DNA from: Gammaproteobacteria bacterium
Lineage (GTDB): Bacteria > Pseudomonadota > Gammaproteobacteria > Granulosicoccales > Granulosicoccaceae
Direction: 5' to 3'
DNA: 13,480 nt
NCBI GenBank assembly: GCA_020444765.1
Contig: JAGRHW010000052.1
Coordinates: 1-13,480 of the forward strand
The first letter of the stretch is position 1. The number at the start of each line of letters is the position of its first letter. Shown here piece after piece: positions 6,017 through 13,480 of this stretch. The notes under the pieces were generated by a model. That model had not been told where the DNA came from. It saw only the letters and a program-made list of their open reading frames with translations, and ran no database searches. Position numbers and translations under genes: made by a program.

Positions 6017-7931
6017 GCAGAGCCTCCTCGCCGCTTGTTTCATCGCGGGTCAAAGCGCCGTCAACAGGCTGCCCGTCATTCTGCAACCAGGCATCCATGA
6101 CCTGGCGGGCAATTGGCGCCGCGATCGAACCGCCGCCGCCGCCGTTCTCGACGATCACCGCGATCGCTATCCGTGGATCGTCGGCCGGGGCGAAACCGCC
6201 GAACAGGGCGTGATCCTGCAGGCGTTTCTCGACCTGCTCTTCGTCATACTCTTCATCCTGGGCAACCGTAAAAACCTGTGCGGTTCCGGTTTTTCCCGCA
6301 ACCGGATAAGCGGTACCCAGAAACGCGGTACGCGCCGTGCCCCGCGCGCTGCTGGTCACCTTGATCATGCTTTTGATGACGTAGTCCCAGTTGGTCGGAT
6401 CCTTGACGTCGAGCTGGTGCGGCGAAGCCGGCGCGGCGAGTACGGGTGGCGTGGACGGCTTGTCCTGCACCGCGTAAAGCAGGTGCGGCCTGGCCACCTT
6501 GCCGCGGGTCGCGAGTATGCCCATCGCGTGAGCCAGCTGCAAAGGCGTGGCGGTGAAATAGCCCTGGCCGATCCCGGCGATCAGTGTTTCCCCCGGATAC
6601 CACACCTGCCCGTAATGCTCCTGCTTCCAGGCGCGACTCGGCAGAATACCGCTGCGTTCCGGACGGATATCTATACCGGTCTGGCGACCGAAGCCGAAGC
6701 CGTCCAGGTACTCGGTGATCATGTCGATGCCGAGCTTGTTGGCCAGATCATAAAACATCACATCGCAGGACTGCACGACCGCCTTGTCAAGATCCATCCA
6801 GCCGTGGCCCTGGGGTTTCCAGTCGCGGTATTTATGCTCATCATGCGGCAGCTGGTAAAAACCCGGACAATAAATTCTCGAAAAACGGTTGAGCGTCCTG
6901 GTCTCCAGCGCGGCCAGTGCCAGCATCGGCTTGATTGTCGAGCCCGGTGGATAGGTGCCGGACAGCGCGCGATTAAACAACGGTCGCCGCCAGTCATCCC
7001 GCAAGCTGGCGTAATCATCCAAGCTGATTCCGTTGATGAACAGGTTGATATCAAAGGTCGGCTTGCTGACCATCGCGAGGATTTCGCCGGAATGAGGCTC
7101 CAGCGCAACGATCGCACCACTGTGCTCGCCAAGCGCATCTTCGGCGATTTTCTGCAAGCCCGCGTCGAGCGTCAGGTAAATACCAGCACCGTCGATCGGA
7201 GGCTGTTCCTCAAGCACCCGCAAGACCCGCCCGGCAACATTAACCTCGACCTGCTGGTGACCGACGGTACCGTGCAAAATGGACTCGAACTGCCGTTCGA
7301 CGCCGATCTTGCCGATATTGCGCGTGGCCCGGTAATTCACCGGATCGAGCGCTGCCAGATCCTTCTCGTCTATCCGCCCGACATAACCGACGGTGTGCCC
7401 GGCCAGGCCATTGTTCGGATAATAACGGCGCAGGCTGGCGACTATATCCACGCCGGGGAATTCATGCTGGACCACCGAGAAGCTCGCAACCTCTTCCTCG
7501 CTGAGATTGAATTTGAGCGGAACGCCCTGAAAAGGCGGAGCCCGACGCCTGGCCTTGCGAAAACGCGCCACGTCGCGCTCGCTGAAATCCAGATAAGCCG
7601 CGAGGTTTTGCAGAGTCTGCTCGATATCGCCGGCATCCTCGGCGGTAATCTCCAGCTGGAAGGAAGGCAGATTATGCGCCATCACGGTTCCGTAGCGATC
7701 AAAGATCAAGCCCCGGGCCGGCGCGATGGCGTTCAGATGAACACGATTATTGGTCGATTCGGTAGCGTAGTGCGTATGGTTTTTGACTTGCAGCTGATAC
7801 AGCTTGCCGATCAGGGTAGCGATCATCAGCAGGCCGACGAAGGCGAAGAAAATCACCCGCCCGCGAAAAAGCCGGGATTCCATATAGGGATCGACAAGCT
7901 GATCCCGCCTGCCTCCTTGAAACCATTTCAT
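6003..7931 (-). CDS. mrdA: Penicillin-binding protein 2 (peptidoglycan D,D-transpeptidase MrdA)
   Basis: Class B PBP that crosslinks glycan made by RodA during rod elongation. Numbered from the ATG at 7929-7931 (642 residues): a single membrane anchor at about 26-49, a pedestal domain containing APARGLIFDR and RYYPNNGLAGHTVGYVGRI, then the transpeptidase domain. The latter has the nucleophile in PPGSTIK (S331, K334), SCD (388-390, the SxN-equivalent motif) and KTGTA (from 547). PGETLIAGIGQGY and HALFGGFAP are also PBP2-like. An upstream in-frame GTG (7950-7952) would add seven residues; I preferred the ATG because the N terminus MKWFQGGRRDQ then resembles known PBP2s, although only a GAG lies just before it. 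The 3' end overlaps rodA by 14 nt. The tail after the transpeptidase domain is short and acidic. Identification is secure. Confidence 0.97.
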   Translation of the reverse strand: MKWFQGGRRDQLVDPYMESRLFRGRVIFFAFVGLLMIATLIGKLYQLQVKNHTHYATESTNNRVHLNAIAPARGLIFDRYGTVMAHNLPSFQLEITAEDAGDIEQTLQNLAAYLDFSERDVARFRKARRRAPPFQGVPLKFNLSEEEVASFSVVQHEFPGVDIVASLRRYYPNNGLAGHTVGYVGRIDEKDLAALDPVNYRATRNIGKIGVERQFESILHGTVGHQQVEVNVAGRVLRVLEEQPPIDGAGIYLTLDAGLQKIAEDALGEHSGAIVALEPHSGEILAMVSKPTFDINLFINGISLDDYASLRDDWRRPLFNRALSGTYPPGSTIKPMLALAALETRTLNRFSRIYCPGFYQLPHDEHKYRDWKPQGHGWMDLDKAVVQSCDVMFYDLANKLGIDMITEYLDGFGFGRQTGIDIRPERSGILPSRAWKQEHYGQVWYPGETLIAGIGQGYFTATPLQLAHAMGILATRGKVARPHLLYAVQDKPSTPPVLAAPASPHQLDVKDPTNWDYVIKSMIKVTSSARGTARTAFLGTAYPVAGKTGTAQVFTVAQDEEYDEEQVEKRLQDHALFGGFAPADDPRIAIAVIVENGGGGGSIAAPIARQVMDAWLQNDGQPVDGALTRDETSGEEALHVVR

Positions 7932-8080
7932 ACTCGATGCATAGCCGGGCACCTGTCACGGCCGGAAAAACCCTGTTAAGGATATCGCGCGCAAGCCGTC
8001 CGGTCATGTTCACCATCACCGGCGTCCGGATCAGCACGGACAGACCGCGGGCAATCACGGTCTGCCGTAACACGAATGGT
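7932..8080. other. ppa-mrdA intergenic region with a 7-bp inverted repeat
   Basis: This 149-nt gap holds no gene. CAGACCG (8041-8047) and CGGTCTG (8058-8064) form a 7-bp stem with a 10-nt loop, starting 16 nt past the ppa stop on the minus strand. No T tract follows on that strand, so it is at best a weak terminator or mRNA-end structure. A second set of CCGGAC/GTCCGG-like short repeats lies around 7997-8030. I could not identify a convincing promoter for mrdA here. Confidence 0.3.
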
Positions 8081-8605
8081 TTACTTGAGCCGCTCGATAC
8101 TGGCGACGATTTCCTTGCGCGCCGCTTCGGCGTTCGCCCAGCCGTCGACCTTGACCCATTTACCGGCTTCATTGGCCTTGTATTGTTCAAAGAAGTGACT
8201 GATCGCGGCCAGCAGTGACGGCGGCAGATCCTCGACTTCCTTGACATCTTTATAGAGCGGTGTGAGTTTGTCGATCGGCACCGCGACCACCTTCGCATCG
8301 ACGCCGGACTCATCGGTCATGTTGAGCATGCCGACCGGCCGACAGGCGATCACCGAACCGGCCGCCAGCGGTACAGGCGTAACGACCAGCACGTCGAGCG
8401 GATCGTCGTCTTCGGACAAGGTATGCGGAACAAAGCCGTAGTTGGCCGGATAATACATCGCGGTACCCATGAAACGATCGACCAGCAGCGCACCGCTGTC
8501 TTTGTCGATTTCATATTTTATCGGCCCGCCATGCTGGGGGATCTCGATAATTACATTGATCTGATTCGGCGCGTCTTTGCCCACACTGATTTCTTTTATA
8601 TTCAT
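8081..8605 (-). CDS. ppa: Inorganic pyrophosphatase (family I)
   Basis: Cytosolic enzyme that hydrolyses pyrophosphate to two phosphates, pulling biosynthetic reactions such as nucleic-acid and nucleotide-sugar synthesis forward. The 174-residue product is the usual bacterial length (E. coli 176). The signature DDDPLDV lies at 66-72. The metal- and substrate-binding residues known from E. coli are all present, offset by one: E21, K30, E32, R44, Y56, D66, D68, D71, D103, K105, Y142 and K143. The ATG at 8603-8605 has a modest GGGAAA element about 9 nt upstream. The gene has its own promoter-like site just past ung and is followed by a 149-nt gap before mrdA, so it is probably a separate transcription unit rather than part of the cell-wall operon. 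Confidence 0.97.
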   Translation of the reverse strand: MNIKEISVGKDAPNQINVIIEIPQHGGPIKYEIDKDSGALLVDRFMGTAMYYPANYGFVPHTLSEDDDPLDVLVVTPVPLAAGSVIACRPVGMLNMTDESGVDAKVVAVPIDKLTPLYKDVKEVEDLPPSLLAAISHFFEQYKANEAGKWVKVDGWANAEAARKEIVASIERLK

Positions 8606-8703
8606 TTATATTGTTTCCCGTTGATATTAAAAACCGGGGAACCCGCAGCGGCACCAAGACCAGCACGCCACACGGTAAATTCCCCATCCTGATAAATTTG
8701 CTG

Positions 8704-8712
8704 ATTATAGCA
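8704..8712 (-). promoter_or_regulatory. Extended -10 promoter for ppa
   Basis: The minus strand reads TGCTATAAT here: a perfect TATAAT -10 (8704-8709) preceded by the extended TG element (8711-8712). A -35 is poor (TTTGAA with only a 15-nt spacer), which extended -10 promoters tolerate. Transcription would start near 8697, giving a leader of about 92 nt before ppa. It sits four bases from the ung stop codon, so ppa can be expressed independently of ung. Confidence 0.5.
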
Positions 8713-8715
8713 GTT

Positions 8716-9423
8716 TTAAGCGTCTTCAAAGGATTGCGGCAACTGCCAGTCGACAGGCGTCTTGCCGTTTTCACCGAGATAGGCATTGGTTCTGGAAAAA
8801 TGCCCGCAACCCAGAAATCCGCGATGCGCGGACAACGGTGACGGGTGCGGCGCGCTCAACACCTGGTGTTTTTTACGATCGATAAACTGACCTTTTTTCT
8901 GCGCGTAACTGCCCCACAGTAAAAACACCAGATTCTCCCGCTCCTCACTGAGCAGTGAAACCGCCCGGTCGGTAAACTGCTCCCAGCCCCGCCCCTGGTG
9001 TGAGGCGGCATGCCCCTGCTCCACCGTCAGCACGCTGTTGAGCAGAAAAACGCCCTGCCGTGCCCAAGGAATCAGACAGCCGTGCGCGGGCCTGACAAAC
9101 CCCGTGTCAGTTTCCAGTTCCTTGTAGATATTCTGCAGCGACGGCGGTATGGCAACACCCGGCGCCACCGAAAAACACAAGCCGTGCGCCTGTCCCGGAC
9201 CGTGGTACGGGTCCTGCCCGAGTATCACCACCTTGACCGCATCGAAAGGTGTCAGCTCAAAAGCCCGGAACCAGTGTTTCGAGTGCGGGTAAATATGAAT
9301 ACCGCGTTGCTTGCGCATCACCAGAAAGTCACGCAGGTTGACCATATAGCTTTGCTCGAACTCGCCGGCCAGCCGCTGCTTCCAGCTCGGTTCGAGTTTG
9401 ATTTGCAGTTTTTTTTCAGACAC
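8716..9423 (-). CDS. ung: Uracil-DNA glycosylase (family 1)
   Basis: Removes uracil from DNA to start base-excision repair; cytosolic. Numbered from the GTG at 9421-9423 (235 residues, E. coli 229), the water-activating loop GQDPYHG is at 69-75 (catalytic D71), followed by AHGLCFSV, the Pro-rich loop [31 protein letters not shown] and the Leu-loop [11 protein letters not shown] at 193-203 (catalytic H193). All family-1 motifs are intact. I chose the GTG because AGGAAGG (plus 9434-9440) lies 10 nt upstream and the N terminus then aligns with E. coli Ung. An in-frame TTG at 9472-9474 would add 17 residues but lies upstream of the predicted -10 element, so it should not be in the transcript. The gene starts the minus-strand block, divergent from lptD. 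Confidence 0.96.
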   Translation of the reverse strand: MSEKKLQIKLEPSWKQRLAGEFEQSYMVNLRDFLVMRKQRGIHIYPHSKHWFRAFELTPFDAVKVVILGQDPYHGPGQAHGLCFSVAPGVAIPPSLQNIYKELETDTGFVRPAHGCLIPWARQGVFLLNSVLTVEQGHAASHQGRGWEQFTDRAVSLLSEERENLVFLLWGSYAQKKGQFIDRKKHQVLSAPHPSPLSAHRGFLGCGHFSRTNAYLGENGKTPVDWQLPQSFEDA

Positions 9424-9433
9424 CCGGACGCTA

Positions 9434-9462
9434 CCTTCCTGACTGGATGCAAAAGTATACCA
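9434..9462 (-). promoter_or_regulatory. Extended -10 promoter and ribosome-binding site of ung
   Basis: On the minus strand TGGTATACT (9454-9462) is an extended -10 (TATACT, 5 of 6, with the upstream TG). Transcription would begin near 9447. AGGAAGG (9434-9440) follows and lies 10 nt before the GTG at 9421-9423. The closeness of promoter, Shine-Dalgarno site and GTG decides the ung start against the longer TTG form. Confidence 0.45.
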
Positions 9463-9523
9463 GCGTCCTTGCAATTAATCCCGGCATGCGGGCTCCGCGA
9501 ATCAATCGCCGGCGTTCGGCATC

Positions 9524-9650
9524 TCGCCGATTTATCCGGCGAAAGCCTCCGCAATTATCTACACTTAAACAGATGTGCTGAGCAAACAGCACGCTGGCGG
9601 CCTCAGGGACTGACAGACGCCACTGACAAGCCGAACCGTGCTGCTTTAGT
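9524..9650. promoter_or_regulatory. ung-lptD divergent control region with dyads and an lptD promoter candidate
   Basis: The 282-nt gap between ung and lptD holds no gene that I can support. It contains two dyads: TCGCCG (9524-9529)/CGGCGA (9537-9542) with a 7-nt loop, and GTGCTG (9575-9580)/CAGCAC (9587-9592) with a 6-nt loop. GTGCTG recurs at 9638-9643. A 7-bp direct repeat ACTGACA lies at 9609-9615 and 9622-9628. On the plus strand CTGACA (9623-9628) and TTTAGT (9645-9650), 16 nt apart, match -35 and -10 at 5/6 and 4/6 and are the best lptD promoter candidate seen. Confidence 0.3.
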
Positions 9651-9705
9651 TTATTGGCAAACACGGCTATCCTTTGTGATTTTGCTGACCAACATTGCAG
9701 GCACT

Positions 9706-11937
9706 TTGAAACACCGCGTCACTCTCCCCGGCCATCTCAACTCACTGTCAACGTTCGCGGCATTGACAATCGCCTGTGCCGGTCTGATTCCGACCTCGCT
9801 GGCAGCCGACCCCCTGTGCCCGGGTTTTGAAACAGGACAAACCCTGACACCCGCCGAACTGGACTCCGATACCATCGATGCTTCCGCCGACATGGTGCGT
9901 TCCGAAGACGGTACGGTTCTGCTCAGAGGCTCGTCGGTGATAACTTTCCAGGGTCAGCAAATCCGCGCCGACGATGCCCGCTATGACAGCAATACCGGCG
10001 AAGTCCAGGTCGAGGGTGAACTCAGCTACTCGACGCCGGAGTTCAGACTCGACAGCAACGATGCGACCGTCGACCTCAACAGCAACTCATTCCGCTCTGG
10101 TAAGTCCACCTATCTGTTGACGCTCGACGGCCGGATCGCCCAGGGCCGCGCAAGCCGTCTGGTGCGGGATGAAAAAACCCGCATCAAACTCTGGGACGCC
10201 ACCTACTCGGCCTGCCCGCCGGGTGAAGAGGCCTGGAACATCAAGGCCAGCAAGATCCGCCTCGATCCGGAAGAAGGCATAGGCACGGCCAAGAATATCG
10301 CGCTTCGCTTCAAAGGCGTGCCGATTCTGTATGCGCCGGTCTTCAGCTTTCCGATCAACAACAAACGCAAAACCGGCTTTCTGGCACCGAGCTTTCGCCA
10401 GGCGGAAAACACCGGCTTCGAAATCATGATTCCGTGGTACTGGAATATCTCGCCGAATCTCGACGCCACCCTGACGCCACGCTACATGACGCAATGGGGC
10501 ACCCAGTTTCAGGGCGAATTCCGCTATAAAAACCGCATCGGCGACTGGAAACTCAACACCGAGTATCTGTATGACAACGATGCCGATATGGCCCGACGCT
10601 TCACCCGCTTCCGTCATCAGGGAACGCTGGCCAGCCGCTGGAGCAGCCTGATTGACGCCAGTTTCGTCACCGACAAGGACTACTTCCAGGATTTCGGCGA
10701 CAGCCTGAACATCGCCAGTATCACTCACCTGGACCGTCGCGGTGAGATTCGTTACCGCGACAATATCAATGATTTTCTGATCCGCATTCAGCGCTACCAG
10801 ACCGTCGACAGCGAGATCCCCGCAGAAAAACGTCCCTACTTGCGGCTGCCGCAAATCAGCTGGAACGCCACGCTGCCGCGATCGCGCCATGGCTTCAAGG
10901 CGGGCATGAGTTCCGAACTGGTATATTTCGACCGCAACGATTCGGTAACCGGCTCGCGCGTCGACCTGCATCCGTCACTGTCGTTGCCCCTCAGCAGCGA
11001 CTCCTGGTTTCTCACGCCGACCGCCGGGCTGCGCTACACCAATTACCAGCTGCAAAATGTCGAGCTCTCGGAGATCGATGCCGTCACCGATTCGAATATT
11101 ACCCGCAGCCTGCCCTACGGCTCGATCGATGGCGGGCTGTTTTTTGATCGCCACACCGACAACAAGGGCTCGGTACAGACGCTCGAACCGCGCATGTACT
11201 ATTTGCGCGTGCCTTACGAAAAGCAATCCGACATCCCGGTGTTCGACAGCGGCGAACTGGATTTCAACTTCTCCCAGCTGTTTCGCGAGAACCGATTCTC
11301 GGGCAACGACCGGGTGGCCGACGCCAATCAGCTGACCACCGCGGTCACAACCCGCTTTATCGACGGACCGAGCGGCCGTGAGCAGCTGCGCGCCAGTATC
11401 GGCCAGATTGTTTATTTCGATGACCGCCGGGTCTTTCTCGAAGAGGAAAAAACCGAACGACGCAGCAGTTCCGACCTGGTCGGGGAAATCTCCGCGGAAC
11501 TGAAAAGTAACTGGGTGGTAAAGTCGAACATGCAATATAACCCTTATAATTCGACCACCGTACGCAGCTCCGTACAGTTCAGTTACCAGCCTGCCAGCGA
11601 CCGGGTGTTCAATATGGCGCATCGGCGTATCCTCGGCAAAACGGAACAAATCGATTTTTCCGCCTTCTGGCCGCTGAACGACAACTGGAAAGCCAGCGGA
11701 CGCTGGAACTTTTCGCTCGACAGCAGAACCAGCATCGAAACGACACTCGGGCTCGAGTACGAAAGCTGTTGCTGGGCGTTCCGTTTCGCGGCGCGGCGTT
11801 ATATTTCCGACGACGGTCTGGATCACGAAATTAATTATTTTCTCGAACTCATACTCAAAGGCCTGGCACCTGTCGGCGACAACGTGGGCGCTTTGCTGGA
11901 AAGCGGTGTACTCGGTTACTCGGACAACTACAGATGA
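9706..11937 (+). CDS. lptD: LPS-assembly outer-membrane protein LptD
   Basis: Beta-barrel that, with the lipoprotein LptE plugged inside, inserts lipopolysaccharide into the outer leaflet of the outer membrane. Numbered from the TTG at 9706 (743 residues): signal peptide 1-33 ending SLA, an LptA/OstA-like jellyroll domain (about 55-130, ADMVRSEDGTVLLRG and QQIRADDARYDSNTGEVQVEG), then the long barrel with FPINNKRKTGFLAPSF (215-230). The four cysteines that form the interstrand disulfides in E. coli are all present: C38, C170 and the adjacent pair C688-C689. No ATG start fits; TTG 9706 gives a proper signal peptide (MKHR n-region) and has AGG just upstream, while GTG 9676 is a longer, less likely alternative. 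The frame stays open much further upstream, antisense to ung, but that part is not coding. The stop overlaps surA by 4 nt. Confidence 0.95.
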   Translation: MKHRVTLPGHLNSLSTFAALTIACAGLIPTSLAADPLCPGFETGQTLTPAELDSDTIDASADMVRSEDGTVLLRGSSVITFQGQQIRADDARYDSNTGEVQVEGELSYSTPEFRLDSNDATVDLNSNSFRSGKSTYLLTLDGRIAQGRASRLVRDEKTRIKLWDATYSACPPGEEAWNIKASKIRLDPEEGIGTAKNIALRFKGVPILYAPVFSFPINNKRKTGFLAPSFRQAENTGFEIMIPWYWNISPNLDATLTPRYMTQWGTQFQGEFRYKNRIGDWKLNTEYLYDNDADMARRFTRFRHQGTLASRWSSLIDASFVTDKDYFQDFGDSLNIASITHLDRRGEIRYRDNINDFLIRIQRYQTVDSEIPAEKRPYLRLPQISWNATLPRSRHGFKAGMSSELVYFDRNDSVTGSRVDLHPSLSLPLSSDSWFLTPTAGLRYTNYQLQNVELSEIDAVTDSNITRSLPYGSIDGGLFFDRHTDNKGSVQTLEPRMYYLRVPYEKQSDIPVFDSGELDFNFSQLFRENRFSGNDRVADANQLTTAVTTRFIDGPSGREQLRASIGQIVYFDDRRVFLEEEKTERRSSSDLVGEISAELKSNWVVKSNMQYNPYNSTTVRSSVQFSYQPASDRVFNMAHRRILGKTEQIDFSAFWPLNDNWKASGRWNFSLDSRTSIETTLGLEYESCCWAFRFAARRYISDDGLDHEINYFLELILKGLAPVGDNVGALLESGVLGYSDNYR

Positions 11938-13223
11938 AAAAACAGATTTTAGTGGCGGCCATACTGTTTGCGACGCTCACGGCTAACAGCCTGTATGCTG
12001 AAGACACCCTGATCGACAAGGTCGTGGCGGTCGTCAACGACGACGTCATTCTGCAAAGCGAAGTCGAACGGGAAACACAACTGCTGACACGTCAGGCCAG
12101 CGAAGCCGGGCAGCGCCTGCCGGAAGCTGAAATACTCCGCGAAAGAATCCTCGAGCGCCTGATCCAGAACAAGGTGCAAATGCAGCGCGCCGAGAATCTC
12201 GGCATTTCCGTCGACGAGGATTCGCTCAACCGCGCGATCAACTCGATTGCCCGCAACAATAACATGGATCTTTCCCGCTTCCGCCAGGCGCTGCGCGAGG
12301 AAGGCCTGGACTACCAGGTGTTCCGCCAGAACATCCGCGAGGAAATGACCATCGCCCGACTGCGCAACCGAGAAGTGGAAGCCAATGTAAACGTCTCGGC
12401 GCGCGAAATTGACGCTTACCTGAAACGCACCACCGGCCAGGACGCCGCGCAATCCAGCTATAAGCTCCAGCATATTCTGATCGGCGTGCCCGAAGGCGCC
12501 AGCAGCGAACAAATCCGTCAGGCCAGCAACAAGATCGAAGCGATCCGCAAATCACTGAGCGACGGCGGCGACTTTGCACAAATAGCCGCCGCCAATTCGG
12601 ACGGCGCACGTGCGCTCGACGGCGGCGAGATCGGCTGGCGCAGGCCTCAGGAACTTCCGGAGCTTTTCGCCGAAGCCATCATGCAACTCGGCCCCGGCGA
12701 GATAAGCCCGCCCTTGCGCAGCCCCAACGGCTTCCATCTGCTCAAGGTCCAGGAGATCAAGGATGACTCGGCGAGCACAGTCACCGAAACCAAGGCCAGA
12801 CACATCCTGTTAAAGGAAACGGCAACACGCGACAGCGACGCCAGCCGCGCCCTGTTGCAGCAAATCCGCCAGCGCCTGACCGATGGCGAATCTTTTGCCA
12901 GTCTGGCACAGGAGTTTTCCGACGACCCGAACAGCGCCTCCCAGGGTGGCGAATTGCCCTGGTACAAACCCGGCGAGATGATTCCGGAATTTGAACAGGT
13001 AGCTCAAAGCCTGCCCACCGGTCAGGTCAGCGAACCGTTTCGTTCAAGTTTCGGCTGGCATCTGGTGGAAACACTCGAACGACGTGCGGTCGATCCGAGC
13101 CAGAAAAACCAGCGTGCCGAGGCCGAAGCGACGCTCAGAAAAACCCGTGCGGATGAAGAATACGAACTGTGGTTACGCCGTCTGCGCGCCGACGCCTATG
13201 TTGAAATCCGCGACGCCGGCTAA
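11934..13223 (+). CDS. surA: Periplasmic chaperone/peptidyl-prolyl isomerase SurA
   Basis: Chaperone that carries unfolded outer-membrane proteins, notably LptD and porins, across the periplasm to the BAM complex. The 429-residue product has a signal peptide (1-22, cut after YA), an N-terminal chaperone domain (from IDKVVAVVNDDVILQSEVE, 27-45, to about 165), parvulin domain 1 (about 176-277, YKLQHILIG and GGEIGW), parvulin domain 2 (about 286-385, KARHILLK, FSDDPNSASQGGELPWYKPGEM) and the C-terminal helix (EYELWLRRLRADAYVEIR) that packs on the chaperone domain. Length matches E. coli SurA. The ATG overlaps the lptD stop (ATGA) with no clear Shine-Dalgarno site, so it is probably translationally coupled to its client lptD. 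The stop overlaps pdxA by one base. Confidence 0.97.
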   Translation: MKKQILVAAILFATLTANSLYAEDTLIDKVVAVVNDDVILQSEVERETQLLTRQASEAGQRLPEAEILRERILERLIQNKVQMQRAENLGISVDEDSLNRAINSIARNNNMDLSRFRQALREEGLDYQVFRQNIREEMTIARLRNREVEANVNVSAREIDAYLKRTTGQDAAQSSYKLQHILIGVPEGASSEQIRQASNKIEAIRKSLSDGGDFAQIAAANSDGARALDGGEIGWRRPQELPELFAEAIMQLGPGEISPPLRSPNGFHLLKVQEIKDDSASTVTETKARHILLKETATRDSDASRALLQQIRQRLTDGESFASLAQEFSDDPNSASQGGELPWYKPGEMIPEFEQVAQSLPTGQVSEPFRSSFGWHLVETLERRAVDPSQKNQRAEAEATLRKTRADEEYELWLRRLRADAYVEIRDAG

Positions 13224-13480
13224 TGAACAACCCGCACATCCCGCGCATCATTCTGACCTGTGGTGAACCCGCCGGTATCGGCCCCGATCTGGCGGTCGGT
13301 CTTGCCCAATCCGTCATCGCTCATGCCCAGGTCGTTGTCGCCGGTTCTGCAAAAGTACTGTCCGAGCGCGCCGGACAGCTGGGTCTGCCTTTGCGTTTGC
13401 GGCCGTTCAACACTGCGGACCGCGGCCCGGCAAGTGCCGGCGAATTGATACTGACCGATATCGAAACCGCCAGACCGGTC
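13223..13480 (+). CDS. pdxA: 4-hydroxythreonine-4-phosphate dehydrogenase PdxA (N-terminal 86 residues; cut by window)
   Basis: NAD-dependent enzyme of de novo pyridoxal-phosphate synthesis that oxidises 4-phosphohydroxy-L-threonine. The visible N terminus (MNNPHIPRIILTCGEPAGIGPDLAVGLA...) carries the family hallmark GEPAGIGPD at residues 14-22, followed by a segment resembling the PdxA start (VVVAGSAKVLSERAGQLGL). The gene continues past the right edge, so the metal-binding histidines and most of the enzyme are not seen. The ATG shares one base with the surA stop (TAATG), fitting the common gammaproteobacterial order lptD-surA-pdxA, usually followed by ksgA and apaG. A cysteine (C13) occupies the place where many PdxA proteins have proline before the Gly. 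Confidence 0.93.
   Translation, partial: MNNPHIPRIILTCGEPAGIGPDLAVGLAQSVIAHAQVVVAGSAKVLSERAGQLGLPLRLRPFNTADRGPASAGELILTDIETARPV

Noticed and set aside
6015..7979. Open frame of about 650 codons on the plus strand opposite mrdA
   Set aside because: It mirrors the PBP2 gene, shows no recognisable domain, and reflects GC-rich codon bias that leaves antisense frames open.
8629..8645. Mini-hairpin followed by TTTTT in the ppa leader (minus strand)
   Set aside because: The stem is only 4 bp (CGGG/CCCG) with a 3-nt loop, too weak to call a terminator or attenuator.
9010..9705. Plus-strand frame of lptD open upstream across most of ung, which would give a 975-residue protein
   Set aside because: The upstream part is antisense to a well-conserved gene and would bury the LptD signal peptide more than 230 residues inside the protein.
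10087..11826. Long minus-strand open frames opposite lptD
   Set aside because: No recognisable protein features; the plus-strand LptD is clearly the coding sequence, with all conserved cysteines.
13223..13480. Cysteine in the PdxA N-terminal motif as a possible functional change
   Set aside because: The position before GEPAGIGP varies in the family and the catalytic part lies outside the window, so no functional claim is possible.
1..13480. Search for CRISPR arrays, tRNA/rRNA genes, insertion sequences, prophage or defence genes
   Set aside because: No tandem spaced repeats, transposase-like frames or RNA-gene signatures were seen; the window is filled by core housekeeping genes with small gaps.

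Overview
The window is an ordinary but dense core region of a GC-rich gammaproteobacterial chromosome. It carries 13 protein-coding genes (11 complete, one cut at each edge) and no RNA genes, mobile elements, CRISPR arrays or other signs of recent transfer. The evidence for a gammaproteobacterium is the gene set and order: lipA-lipB-ybeD-dacA-rlpA-mltB-rodA-mrdA on one strand and lptD-surA-pdxA on the other. The proteins resemble their Escherichia/Pseudomonas counterparts closely; the LipA cysteines even share the E. coli numbering. I cannot name a genus from sequence alone.

Layout. A divergent region at 9424-9705 separates two blocks. To its left, on the minus strand and read right to left, lie ung (uracil-DNA glycosylase), ppa (inorganic pyrophosphatase), mrdA (PBP2), rodA, mltB, rlpA, dacA (PBP5/6), ybeD (DUF493), lipB and lipA (3' part missing). 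To its right, on the plus strand, lie lptD, surA and pdxA (3' part missing), joined by 4-nt and 1-nt overlaps.

Function. The minus block is mainly a peptidoglycan module. RodA polymerises and PBP2 crosslinks lateral-wall glycan, MltB and RlpA are lytic transglycosylases (RlpA targeted by a SPOR domain), and DacA trims pentapeptides. It ends with lipoate attachment (LipB transfers octanoate, LipA inserts sulfur; YbeD is a small conserved neighbour). The plus block is an outer-membrane biogenesis module: LptD inserts LPS and SurA is the periplasmic chaperone that helps LptD fold. PdxA (vitamin B6 synthesis) rides in the same operon.

Start codons were chosen from Shine-Dalgarno sites, signal peptides and family alignment. 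Several genes appear to use TTG or GTG (lipB, mltB, ung, lptD). Promoter-like sites were seen before lipA, ybeD, ppa, ung and lptD, and a strong 14-bp hairpin lies between rlpA and dacA. No intergenic stretch exceeds 300 bases. I found no convincing undescribed system; the findings are modest regulatory and start-site observations.
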